Assembly: GCA_004566265.1 (NCBI GenBank)
Contig: SPLB01000300.1
Location: forward strand, 1-7,264
DNA: 7,264 nt
Source: Paracoccaceae bacterium
Lineage (GTDB): Bacteria > Pseudomonadota > Alphaproteobacteria > Rhodobacterales > Rhodobacteraceae
Reading direction: 5' to 3'
The stretch's first letter is position 1. Each line of letters opens with the position of its first letter. Position numbers and translations under genes: made by a program. The notes beneath the pieces were generated by a model. That model made no database searches. It worked only from the letters and a program-made list of their open reading frames with translations, and was not told the origin of the DNA. Shown here piece after piece: positions 1 to 6,253 of the stretch.

Positions 1-1
1 C

Positions 2-1732
2 GACCCGAGTGCCCCCGAACAGGCGCTCACGGTGGTGCAAGGTGGAGATTTACAGATTGTCGGGCCAAATGGGCGCGACTGGCAGGTGAGCCTGATCGAA
101 GACACCGCCCCACTGATCGGCCTAACCGGCAGCAGTGAGGTCGCCGCTGATGACAGCCTGACACTGCCTTTCACTGCCAAAGACGACTATGGTGTCACAG
201 GGGGGTACATTCGCATAGAGTTGGACCTTGCTTCCATTGTCCGTCGGCATGGGCTTGAGGTCGCACCAGACCCCCGTGCGGCGCTGGAACTGCCGTTGCC
301 GTTGACCCTCACCGGGGACCGCCGCGCATTTACGGAGGCGCTGATTGATGACTTCAGCAAACACCCCTGGGCCAACTTACCAGTGCGCCTCACGTTTGTA
401 GCGGAGGATGCGGCGGGCCAATTGTCGGACCCGACGGTGTTGCAAATCCCCCTAGGCGCGCGCCGTTTCTTTGATCCGGTGGCTGCTGCGTTGATCGAAC
501 AGCGACGTGATCTTTTATGGAGTCGTAAAAACGGTCCCCGTATTGCGCAGGTCCTGCGCACCTTGGCGCATTATCCGTCGGAGCTTTTTGACCAAGCGGG
601 TCATTACCTGCAACTGAGGGCCATTTTGTTCAAACTGGAAGATGGTTTGCAGGACGGATTGGACATGGCCACGCAAGAGCAGCTGGCCGAGGCGTTGTGG
701 GGGCTGGCCCTGCAGTTTGAAGAAGGTGAGGTCGGCGATGCGCTCGAACGGATGCGCCAGGCGCAGGACCGTCTGTCACAGGCCATGCGCGATGGGGCCA
801 GCGATGAAGAGATCGCCCGCCTGATGCAGGAATTACGTGACGCCACTCAAGATTATATGCGCCAATTGTCGCGACAGGCTGCGCAGGAGGCAGAGGATCT
901 GGAACCGGGTGAACAGGGCGGGGACAGCATGACGTTGTCTCAATCTGATCTACAGGCGATGATGGACCGCATTCAGGACCTGATGGAACAGGGCCGCATG
1001 GCGGAAGCAGAACAAGCCCTGCGTGAGTTCCAGAAGATGATGGAAAATATGCGTATGACCCAAGGCAGGGGAGGGCAGGGCGGCAGTCCGGGGCAGCAGG
1101 CGATGGAAGGGCTCGCCGGTACGCTGCGTGATCAGCAGAACCTTTCGGACCAAGCCTTCCGCGATCTGCAAGAGCAATTTAATCCGAACAGCCAGCCCAA
1201 TGGGCAGCAGCCCGGCACCCAGCAAGGGCAACGCACCGGCCCCAACGATCTGGCCCGCCGACAGCAGGCCCTGCGCAATCAGCTGCGCAACCAACAGGGA
1301 ACCATGCCGCTTTCGGGACCAGAGGGCGACGCGCTGGGCGAGGCGCTTGATCGGGCCAGACGTGCGATGGAAGGCGCTGAGCAGGCCTTGCGGGATGGCG
1401 ACTTTGGCGATGCCATTGACCAGCAATCCGAGGCGATGGAATCCCTGCGAGATGGTATGCGGGCGCTGGGCGAAGCGTTGGCTGATCAGCAGCAGAGCCA
1501 ACCCGGCGGTCAGCGTAACGGAAACTCCGGGCGCATGGGAGATGCGCTGGATCCGCTTGGTCGGTCTCGCAACGGTCAGTTTGGCGACTATCTTGGCGAT
1601 GATCTGTTAAACGGTGGCGCGCTGCGCCGTCGCGCTTGGGATCTGCTCGAAGAGCTACGCCGCCGCGCAGGGGAACGCGACCGCAGCGAACAGGAGCGCG
1701 ACTACCTGAAGCGTCTGCTCGATAATTTTTAG
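2..1732 (+). CDS. TIGR02302 / DUF4175 family protein, 5'-truncated by the window edge
   Basis: Frame 2 is open from the left edge to a TAG at 1730-1732, giving 576 residues. The true start and the expected N-terminal membrane segments lie outside the window; family members are, from memory, roughly 800-850 residues. The GTG at 32 is internal. The visible part opens with a beta-rich domain containing a DDYGV motif (182-196). A charged, Met/Gln-rich helical region follows (about 650-1060) that is likely coiled coil. Then comes a Gly/Gln-rich low-complexity linker (about 1065-1320) and a second helical stretch. The C-terminal block contains a DPLGR motif and a basic RRRAW...ERDYLKRLLDNF tail, which I associate with this family. 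The function is unknown; an envelope-associated role is only inferred from family architecture. The next gene is convergent, so this is the last gene of its transcript. Confidence 0.85.
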   Translation, partial: DPSAPEQALTVVQGGDLQIVGPNGRDWQVSLIEDTAPLIGLTGSSEVAADDSLTLPFTAKDDYGVTGGYIRIELDLASIVRRHGLEVAPDPRAALELPLPLTLTGDRRAFTEALIDDFSKHPWANLPVRLTFVAEDAAGQLSDPTVLQIPLGARRFFDPVAAALIEQRRDLLWSRKNGPRIAQVLRTLAHYPSELFDQAGHYLQLRAILFKLEDGLQDGLDMATQEQLAEALWGLALQFEEGEVGDALERMRQAQDRLSQAMRDGASDEEIARLMQELRDATQDYMRQLSRQAAQEAEDLEPGEQGGDSMTLSQSDLQAMMDRIQDLMEQGRMAEAEQALREFQKMMENMRMTQGRGGQGGSPGQQAMEGLAGTLRDQQNLSDQAFRDLQEQFNPNSQPNGQQPGTQQGQRTGPNDLARRQQALRNQLRNQQGTMPLSGPEGDALGEALDRARRAMEGAEQALRDGDFGDAIDQQSEAMESLRDGMRALGEALADQQQSQPGGQRNGNSGRMGDALDPLGRSRNGQFGDYLGDDLLNGGALRRRAWDLLEELRRRAGERDRSEQERDYLKRLLDNF

Positions 1733-1741
1733 TAGCGCAGG

Positions 1742-1767
1742 CCAGGGCTGTCGGGGCCCGGTTTTTT
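1742..1767 (+). terminator. Probable rho-independent terminator
   Basis: Ten bases past the TAG, CCaGGGC (1742-1748) pairs with GCCCGG (1756-1761) through six G/C pairs with one bulged A and a loop of about 7 bases. Six T's follow at 1762-1767. The stem is short but GC-only and the T-run is immediate. It lies between two convergent genes, where a terminator is expected. It serves the + strand; I see no matching A-run that would make it bidirectional. Confidence 0.55.
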
Positions 1768-1779
1768 CGATCCTAATAT

Positions 1780-2637
1780 TCAGACTTCAGTACTGAGGCC
1801 GCGGACGAGCTCATCCAGCCAAAGTCTCAGATCATCAACCCAAGTGACATAGGTCGTCAGCGCGGCGTCTGCGTCAGGCATAACGCCCGCAATTTCGGGA
1901 GCTTGTGCATAGACAAAGACAGCAACCCCCATCAACAACAGCATAAAGACAAAGCCGCTGCGGAACCCTCTGCTGCGTTGCGGAGCGACTTCAAGGGCTT
2001 CGGGGGGCTGACTGTGGGCTGCGGCGTCTTCGTCGGACAGGTCCTGCGTAATGTCTTCGATATCAGGCAACAGGTCCCGGCGAGACGCGCTGCGTCGCGG
2101 AGGAGTCGCAGATTTCTCCGGCGCTGCCTTCCTTGTCGTTTCCTTGGATTGCATCAGACCCTGAACGGCTGTGGCCACTGCAGCGTGTTCTGTGGGATCC
2201 GCGACTTGCACCGCGTCAGACGGCTGCGATTGCTTCTCAGGTGCTTCTGACACAACAGGCGCTTCTTGAGCGGACACAGGAGGGGGCGTGCTCTTGCCGT
2301 CGGACTTAGACTCAAAGGAATCTTCCAGGCCCATTTCCGTCTGGGTTTCGAGGTGCTCTCCGGGGGCCGCGCGCAAGGCTGCTTCGCGTTCGGCTTCTTC
2401 GCGCAGGATCTGCGACACTTGCGGGTCAATGTTTCGTTTCAGAGGCTCTGAGGCGGTGCCCTTGGCCTTTGTCGTGGGTTCGTGAGGCGGCTGCACCTGC
2501 TCTGCAGCCAGCGCTTTGGCGGACAGTTGATACCAGGTGTCACCGCAATTTGAGCATTGCACATCACGCCCTTCCGGCGGGATTATGTCCTCGGGTACTT
2601 CATATTGTGCACCACAATTGGGGCAGGTCAGTCGCAT
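1780..2637 (-). CDS. MJ0042-type zinc-ribbon, single-pass membrane protein
   Basis: A 285-residue protein of unknown function. Its N-terminus is a compact zinc ribbon with two CxxC knuckles (C5-x2-C8 and C28-x2-C31) and the CGDTWYQ ending typical of the MJ0042/TIGR02098 zinc-finger family. Residues about 40-220 form a long linker rich in Pro, Glu, Ser and Ala that is probably disordered. It holds a short LLPDIEDI patch (189-196), which I recall as conserved in alphaproteobacterial relatives. One hydrophobic helix follows at about 227-245, then about 40 residues rich in Trp, Asp and Leu. No signal peptide is seen, so the ribbon is predicted cytoplasmic and the C-terminus periplasmic. The ATG at 2637 is right: the ribbon begins at residue 5, and a GGGGA stretch lies about 7 bases upstream. 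It is divergent from ftsE and convergent with the TIGR02302 gene. A link to cell division is only a neighbourhood inference. Confidence 0.85.
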   Translation of the reverse strand: MRLTCPNCGAQYEVPEDIIPPEGRDVQCSNCGDTWYQLSAKALAAEQVQPPHEPTTKAKGTASEPLKRNIDPQVSQILREEAEREAALRAAPGEHLETQTEMGLEDSFESKSDGKSTPPPVSAQEAPVVSEAPEKQSQPSDAVQVADPTEHAAVATAVQGLMQSKETTRKAAPEKSATPPRRSASRRDLLPDIEDITQDLSDEDAAAHSQPPEALEVAPQRSRGFRSGFVFMLLLMGVAVFVYAQAPEIAGVMPDADAALTTYVTWVDDLRLWLDELVRGLSTEV

Positions 2638-2660
2638 TTAATTTCCCCGGTCGCCTCAAA

Positions 2661-2675
2661 TTACCTAATCGGTAA
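2661..2675. promoter_or_regulatory. Dyad TTACC-N5-GGTAA, possible operator
   Basis: TTACC (2661-2665) and GGTAA (2671-2675) form a perfect 5-bp inverted repeat around TAATC. It sits 24 bases upstream of the zinc-ribbon gene's ATG and just downstream of the tentative TATACT -10 box of that gene, a position where a repressor could act. A 5-bp dyad is short enough to occur by chance, and no regulator is identifiable here. Confidence 0.25.
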
Positions 2676-2868
2676 CACTGTCAGAGAGTATAAGCCTTTC
2701 AATAGGCTGGCAAAAGAAGAAATGCCGCAAGCGGGTGCTTATATTCCCAAGCGTTGCGTTCGAGATTCAGAAACGTAGTTGGCCAAACTGACTGTTGGAA
2801 CAGGCAGGGGAACGGTTGATGACCCATTGAAACTGCCCGACCAAAGGTGCACAACAGCCGGTATTCTT

Positions 2869-2876
2869 GGAGGTGA
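2869..2876 (+). promoter_or_regulatory. Strong Shine-Dalgarno (GGAGGTGA) abutting the ftsE start
   Basis: GGAGGTGA matches eight bases of the anti-Shine-Dalgarno complement and ends directly before the ATG at 2877, so the GGAGG core is only 3 bases from the start codon. An in-frame GTG at 2889 would give a protein beginning (M)IELDN, which looks closer to the usual FtsE N-terminus. It would sit 15 bases from GGAGG, which is too far. Neither start has ideal spacing; the ATG is preferred. Confidence 0.6.
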
Positions 2877-3566
2877 ATGGGGCCACACGTGATCGAGCTG
2901 GACAATCTGGGCTACAACTATGGCGGAGGCGAGCTGTTGAGCGACGTCTCAATTCAGCTGGGGTCGGGCTCCTTTCATTTTCTGACCGGGCCATCTGGGG
3001 CTGGAAAGACAACGCTGCTCAAGCTGTGCTACGGCGCATTGACGCCGACAGCTGGCCGAGTCCGAGCCTTTAATATGGATGTGCGCGGTCTGGACCGGGA
3101 CCAGATGGCCCACCTGCGCCGCCGCATCGGCGTGGTACATCAGGACTGCCGGTTTCTGGATCACCTGTCTCTCAAAGAGAACATTGCCTTGCCGCTGACG
3201 GTGTCCGGTCGTGATACCGCCGGTGAGGAAGAAAACCTGCGTGAACTTCTCAGTTGGGTGGGCCTGACAGACAGAATGGATGCCCGGCCGCCCGAATTGT
3301 CGGGCGGAGAACGCCAACGTGCGGCGCTGGCCCGGGCTGTTATCCTGTCGCCTGACGTCATTATCGCCGATGAGCCTACAGGGAATGTGGACTGGGAAAT
3401 GTCCCAGCGGTTGCTGCGCCTGCTTGTAGAGTTGAACCACATGGGGAAGACAATTCTTGTGGCGACCCATGATCTGTCGCTCATCCGCGCAGCCAAAAAC
3501 CAAGTGCAGGCGCGGGTGCTGCGCATCTCAAGCCGCCAATTGCAACTGGCGGGAGCGGATCTATGA
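2877..3566 (+). CDS. ftsE: Cell division ATP-binding protein FtsE
   Basis: FtsE is the cytoplasmic ATPase of the FtsEX complex, which is recruited to the Z-ring and drives periplasmic peptidoglycan hydrolysis through FtsX. The 229-residue product has every ABC ATPase motif in order: Walker A GPSGAGKTT (38-46), Q-loop at Gln89, signature LSGGE (141-145), Walker B VIIADEP with catalytic Glu166, the EPTGNVD D-loop region and the H-loop His198 in ATHD. The length matches the family. The segment GSFHFLTGPSGAGKTTLLKL resembles FtsE rather than other small ABC ATPases, and ftsX follows directly. The TGA overlaps the ftsX ATG in an ATGA junction, implying translational coupling and balanced production of the two subunits. 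The start could be the GTG at 2889, four codons in. Confidence 0.95.
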   Translation: MGPHVIELDNLGYNYGGGELLSDVSIQLGSGSFHFLTGPSGAGKTTLLKLCYGALTPTAGRVRAFNMDVRGLDRDQMAHLRRRIGVVHQDCRFLDHLSLKENIALPLTVSGRDTAGEEENLRELLSWVGLTDRMDARPPELSGGERQRAALARAVILSPDVIIADEPTGNVDWEMSQRLLRLLVELNHMGKTILVATHDLSLIRAAKNQVQARVLRISSRQLQLAGADL

Positions 3567-4456
3567 GGTCCTTGAAATTTCTTCTGTTGGGCGATGCCCA
3601 GGCCGACCGCGTGGTGCCGCCCACTGGCTTTACCGCGCAGCTGACGCTGTTTGTCTCTGGCGCGATGGCGTTCTTGTGTGTCTTTGCACTGGCTTTGTCG
3701 ATGGCCTCGGGCCGTGTGGCAGATCGCTGGGCGGATGAGTTGGCCCGCGCCGCCACACTGCGCATCAATGCACCCGCCGCACAAAAGTCCGCCCAGACCG
3801 AAGCGGCGCTGAAAATTCTGGAACAAACCCCCGGTGTGGCGTCTGCCCGCGCGCTGACCGCCGAAGAGCAATCGGCCCTATTGTCGCCGTGGTTCGGCTC
3901 TGGTCTACCGGTCGACAGCTTGCCGATCCCACAGTTGATCGAGGTGATCGAAAACGAAGACGGCTACGACGCCACGGGTCTGCGCCTCCGCCTGCAGGCC
4001 GAGGTGCCGGGCGCTGTGCTGGACGACCATGCCCGCTGGCGCCGTCCGCTGGTGGATGCGGCGCTGTCGCTGCGGCGCCTGTCGGTCGTGTCGATCCTGC
4101 TGATCGGCGGCGCAATGGCTGCGATGATTACGCTGGCGGCCAATGCCGCGCTGGCGGCCAATGCGCAGGTGATCGAGGTCTTGCGCCTGGTCGGTGCACA
4201 AGACAGCTATATCGCGCAGGCCTTTGTGCGCCGGTTCACCCTTCGTGCTCTTTTGGGCGGCGGAGCTGGCATGGCGCTGGGGATGATCGGCGTGCTCTTG
4301 ATGCCTGCGGCCTCTGAGGAAGGGGGCTTTCTGACGGGCCTTGGCTTTCAGGGCCTTGGCTGGCTCCTGCCGCTTCTGATCCCGCTCCTTGGTGCAACTG
4401 TTGCCTTTGTCGCCACCAGCCGTGCAGCAAATAAAAAACTGGGAGAACTTGCGTGA
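3563..4456 (+). CDS. ftsX: Cell division permease-like protein FtsX
   Basis: FtsX is the membrane partner of FtsE. The complex does not appear to transport a solute but relays ATP-driven movement to periplasmic cell-wall hydrolase activators. The 297-residue product has the FtsX topology: a short cytoplasmic N-terminus, TM1 (about 27-49), a large periplasmic loop of about 120 residues (50-172), then TM2 (173-199), TM3 (226-249) and TM4 (264-285). The cytoplasmic segment between TM2 and TM3 holds EVLRLVGAQDSYIAQAF (205-221), the FtsX/MacB-type coupling segment expected to contact FtsE. A 16-base direct repeat (4131-4146 and 4149-4164) encodes the duplicated LAANA at the end of TM2, and GGGCCTTGGCT is repeated at 4336 and 4351; both stay in frame. 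It overlaps ftsE by 4 bases (ATGA) and the acyltransferase gene by 4 (GTGA). Sequence in the periplasmic loop is poorly conserved in the family, so the hydrolase partner cannot be read from it. Confidence 0.93.
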   Translation: MRSLKFLLLGDAQADRVVPPTGFTAQLTLFVSGAMAFLCVFALALSMASGRVADRWADELARAATLRINAPAAQKSAQTEAALKILEQTPGVASARALTAEEQSALLSPWFGSGLPVDSLPIPQLIEVIENEDGYDATGLRLRLQAEVPGAVLDDHARWRRPLVDAALSLRRLSVVSILLIGGAMAAMITLAANAALAANAQVIEVLRLVGAQDSYIAQAFVRRFTLRALLGGGAGMALGMIGVLLMPAASEEGGFLTGLGFQGLGWLLPLLIPLLGATVAFVATSRAANKKLGELA

Positions 4457-5202
4457 GCCACGCCATACAATTTCTGCGGTCCATTGTTTTCGTGGGTCAG
4501 ATGTACCTGATGTTGCCGATCTTCGGCCTTGTCTTTGCCCCTTGGGCGATCTTCAGCAAAAAGGGCGCGCGCGTCTGCTGCAAAAGCTATTCACGCTATG
4601 TGTTCCTGACCGCGCGGCTGCTGGTTGGTATCCGCTGTGAAGTGCGCGGCAACGTGCCAAAAGGCGAAGTTCTGATCGCGGCAAAGCACCAGTCTTTTCT
4701 GGACATTATGATGATCTTCACCGCGCTTCCGACAGCCAAGTTCATTATGAAACGCGAGATCCTATATACGCCGGTGATTGGCCAATACGCAAAGCTTCTG
4801 GACTGTGTGGCGGTGGATCGCGGCAAGCGCGGTGTGGCCATCCAAAAGATGGTCGAAGACGTAGAGGCCGGGCGCCAGGACGCCGGGCAGCTGATCATCT
4901 ATTCGCAAGGGACACGCGTCGCACCGGGCGTGAAAAAAGACTACAAAGTCGGCACCGGGGTTCTCTATGAACAGCTGAACCAGCCCTGCGTGCCGGTGGC
5001 GACAAATGTGGGTGTCCTGTGGCCGCGTACAGGAATCTGGCGCAAACCCGGCACAGCGGTTGTTGAGTTCCTCGACCCGATCGATCCCGGCCTTGGTCGC
5101 GAAACCTTCATGGGAATTTTGGAAACGCGCGTCGAAGCAAAATCAGATGAACTGATGCGAGAAGCGGGGTTTGAACCAAATGGAATACATCAAAACGCTT
5201 GA
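4453..5202 (+). CDS. plsC: PlsC-family 1-acyl-sn-glycerol-3-phosphate acyltransferase
   Basis: Predicted to acylate lysophosphatidic acid at sn-2 to make phosphatidic acid at the inner membrane. The 249-residue product has an N-terminal hydrophobic region (about 8-34) and the acyltransferase motifs: motif I HQSFLD (His79, Asp84, the HX4D catalytic pair), motif II around FIMKREILYTPVIG (97-110), motif III IIYSQGTR (148-155) and motif IV CVPVATN (179-185). Motif III differs from the textbook FPEGTR, with Ser for Pro and Gln for Glu, although Thr154 and Arg155 remain. The start is GTG at 4453, overlapping the ftsX stop as GTGA. GGGAGA at 4441-4446 lies 6 bases upstream, a good ribosome-binding site. 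The lysophospholipid substrate is inferred from family; paralogues acylating other acceptors, such as ornithine lipid enzymes, exist in alphaproteobacteria. Confidence 0.87.
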   Translation: MSHAIQFLRSIVFVGQMYLMLPIFGLVFAPWAIFSKKGARVCCKSYSRYVFLTARLLVGIRCEVRGNVPKGEVLIAAKHQSFLDIMMIFTALPTAKFIMKREILYTPVIGQYAKLLDCVAVDRGKRGVAIQKMVEDVEAGRQDAGQLIIYSQGTRVAPGVKKDYKVGTGVLYEQLNQPCVPVATNVGVLWPRTGIWRKPGTAVVEFLDPIDPGLGRETFMGILETRVEAKSDELMREAGFEPNGIHQNA

Positions 5203-5785
5203 GGATTTGGAGGCGCGTTACGGACAACCCGGCGCGCCTTCGTTGCGTAAGGTGGTGCGACAAATGACGCCGCTTTATCGCAAATGGATTATGGCGTCAC
5301 GGCTGTGCATGCTGACCACTGTTGGTCCTGAAGGGACCGATGGCAGTCCACGCGGTGATGATGGTCCTGTGGTGCTGGAACTGGATCCGGGGACGCTGGC
5401 TTTGCCCGATTGGCGCGGCAACAATCGTCTGGATTCTTTGCGCAATATTGTTTGCGATGGTCGTGTGTCGCTGATGTTTCTGGTGCCGGGCTCCAACAAT
5501 GTGATCCGTTTGAATGGCACCGCACAGATCACAGCTGATGCCGAACTGCGCGCGCGGTTTGAAAAGGATGGCAAGCAACCTGCCACGGTGATCGTCATTT
5601 CGATCCAAGAGATCTACTCACAATGCGCCCGCGCGCTGATCCGCGCGCGCACCTGGACCAGCGGTGACGAAAGTGCGGGCCTGCCCACAGCGGGGGAGCT
5701 TCTGGCCGAAGCCTCGTCAGGGGAAGAAGGTGGCGAAGCCTACGACCGCGAATGGGCCCCACGCGCGGCAAAAACAATGTGGTAA
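5180..5785 (+). CDS. PPOX-type FMN-binding flavoprotein (MSMEG_1061/DR2398-like)
   Basis: A 201-residue member of the pyridoxamine 5'-phosphate oxidase-like split-barrel superfamily. I place it in the FMN-binding MSMEG_1061/DR2398-type subfamily, not true PdxH. Supporting segments are MLTTVGPEGTDGSPRGD (44-60), LALPDWRGNNRLDSLRNI (73-90), which is likely FMN-phosphate contacting, a VIRLNGTA strand (108-115) and the C-terminal EIYSQCARALIRARTW (144-159). The substrate is unknown; members are generally thought to be small flavin or F420 oxidoreductases. ATG at 5180 is chosen, overlapping plsC by 23 bases. The frame also opens at TTG 5171, which would add three residues. The ribosome-binding site is weak, a GCGGGG about 11 bases upstream, so expression probably depends on coupling to plsC. 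It is the last gene of the ftsEX-plsC operon; a role in division is not implied by its family. Confidence 0.85.
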   Translation: MEYIKTLEDLEARYGQPGAPSLRKVVRQMTPLYRKWIMASRLCMLTTVGPEGTDGSPRGDDGPVVLELDPGTLALPDWRGNNRLDSLRNIVCDGRVSLMFLVPGSNNVIRLNGTAQITADAELRARFEKDGKQPATVIVISIQEIYSQCARALIRARTWTSGDESAGLPTAGELLAEASSGEEGGEAYDREWAPRAAKTMW

Positions 5786-5902
5786 CTTTTTTCGATTTGT
5801 CGCGACGGAAATGAAGCGACGCCGTGTGACGACAGCCGAGACCAAGGCACACGTTTGCGCCCGCTGGCATTCTGCTGTGCGACAAGAGCGTGACCACCAC
5901 GC

Positions 5903-5920
5903 ACGTCGCTAGTGCGACGT
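5903..5920. repeat. Perfect 7-bp inverted repeat, ACGTCGC-TAGT-GCGACGT
   Basis: ACGTCGC (5903-5909) and GCGACGT (5914-5920) pair completely around a 4-base loop. No T-run follows on either strand, so it is not a standard intrinsic terminator. On the minus strand it overlaps the TAG that ends the broken frame. It could be a transcript-end or RNA-stabilising hairpin, or a protein-binding dyad; the sequence does not decide. Confidence 0.5.
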
Positions 5921-6202
5921 TGGACGTCTGACAAGGCTGAGGGTACTACCGGCGTATTCTCCCCAATCTGGATAGGAAAACGCATAGACACCCCAATGCG
6001 TGCTCTTGGGAAACAGCTCCCGTCGGATCAAAAATGCCTTAATTTTGGCCTCCAAGTGTTTGGAGGAAGGCGGGAGTCAATAGTCTTGGAACAGTTCAAC
6101 TATCCGTTCTGCTCGACTTTTGCTTGGCCTAATCGCAGCCGCGCCTGAATAGCCGAGCGCGAGTCCAACCAGCACAATGGATGCAAGTCTGCGTCTCTTC
6201 AA
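5909..6202 (-). pseudogene. Possible broken gene for a small secreted protein (in-frame TGA)
   Basis: The minus strand from TTG at 6200-6202 reads LKRRRLASIVLVGLALGYSG then AAA, a textbook Sec signal peptide: basic n-region, hydrophobic core and Ala-rich cleavage site. It continues IRPSKSRAERIVELFQDY to a TGA at 6077-6079. The same frame then runs 55 codons more, through KHLEAKIKAFLIRRELFPKS and HWGVYAFSYPDWGEYAGS, to TAG at 5909-5911. Both halves look protein-like, and ELFQDY-stop-LPP resembles small periplasmic proteins with Cys at that position (from memory), so one Cys-to-TGA change would explain it. A GGAAT stretch about 7 bases upstream is a weak ribosome-binding site; there is no ATG. 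Third positions show no strong GC preference, as in a decaying gene. It sits just downstream of the lpdA terminator on the same strand. I do not recognise the family. Chance is a real alternative. Confidence 0.35.
6049..6066. repeat. Perfect 7-bp inverted repeat, CCTCCAA-GTGT-TTGGAGG
   Basis: CCTCCAA (6049-6055) and TTGGAGG (6060-6066) pair completely around a 4-base loop (GTGT on +, ACAC on -). There is no T-run on either side, so it is not a classic terminator. On the minus strand its stem begins 10 bases after the in-frame TGA of the broken frame. Confidence 0.5.
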
Positions 6203-6218
6203 TTCTTTATTCCAAACA

Positions 6219-6253
6219 AAAAGGCCCGCTCAAAAATGTTGAGCGGGCCTTTT
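6219..6253 (-). terminator. Strong bidirectional rho-independent terminator of lpdA
   Basis: A perfect 15-bp stem, AAAAGGCCCGCTCAA (6219-6233) with TTGAGCGGGCCTTTT (6239-6253), closes a 5-base loop. Read on the minus strand it begins 5 bases after the lpdA stop codon and ends in TTTTTGTTTG, the canonical form. Read on the plus strand it ends in TTTTGT, so it can also stop transcripts running rightward from the ftsEX operon. Confidence 0.93.

Larger units (their letters stand above)
2638..2876. other. Divergent intergenic region between the zinc-ribbon gene and ftsE
   Basis: This 239-base spacer must carry the start signals of both the leftward zinc-ribbon gene and the rightward ftsEX operon, unless ftsE is read from farther away. 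For the leftward gene, a TATACT box (minus strand, 2687-2692) is a possible -10. The best -35 is TTGCCA at a short 15-base spacing, so support is weak. For the rightward operon I find TATATT at 2740-2745 without a convincing -35, and nothing better nearer ftsE. Short symmetric motifs are the dyad at 2661-2675, an AGCCT/AGGCT pair at 2693-2708 and TTGGCCAA at 2779-2786. No ORF in the gap looks like a gene. Confidence 0.5.

Noticed and set aside
950..1501. 183-codon minus-strand ORF inside the TIGR02302 gene
   Set aside because: It is antisense to the Gln/Met-rich helical region; its Leu/Ala/His-rich sequence is what that reverse complement gives.
2779..2786. TTGGCCAA palindrome upstream of ftsE
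   Set aside because: An 8-base palindrome alone is expected by chance and does not extend outward.
2699..3012. Minus-strand ORFs across the ftsE 5' region (68 and 81 codons)
   Set aside because: They overlap the ftsE start antisense and contain no recognisable sequence or start signal.
4131..4164. 16-base direct repeat in ftsX
   Set aside because: In frame, encodes duplicated LAANA in TM2 where FtsX proteins are normally Ala-rich; not a mobile or regulatory repeat.
5758..5792. Possible terminator at the end of the flavoprotein gene
   Set aside because: There is a T-run, but only a CCAC/GTGG pairing with a long loop precedes it, too weak to call.
5595..5991. Minus-strand ORFs of 101 and 83 codons overlapping the flavoprotein end
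   Set aside because: Composition is Arg/Ser-rich antisense of a clear coding gene, with no family-like motifs.
5912..6148. 78-codon plus-strand ORF starting at GTG
   Set aside because: No ribosome-binding site, no recognisable domain, and the opposite strand of the same bases reads as a more protein-like sequence with a signal peptide.
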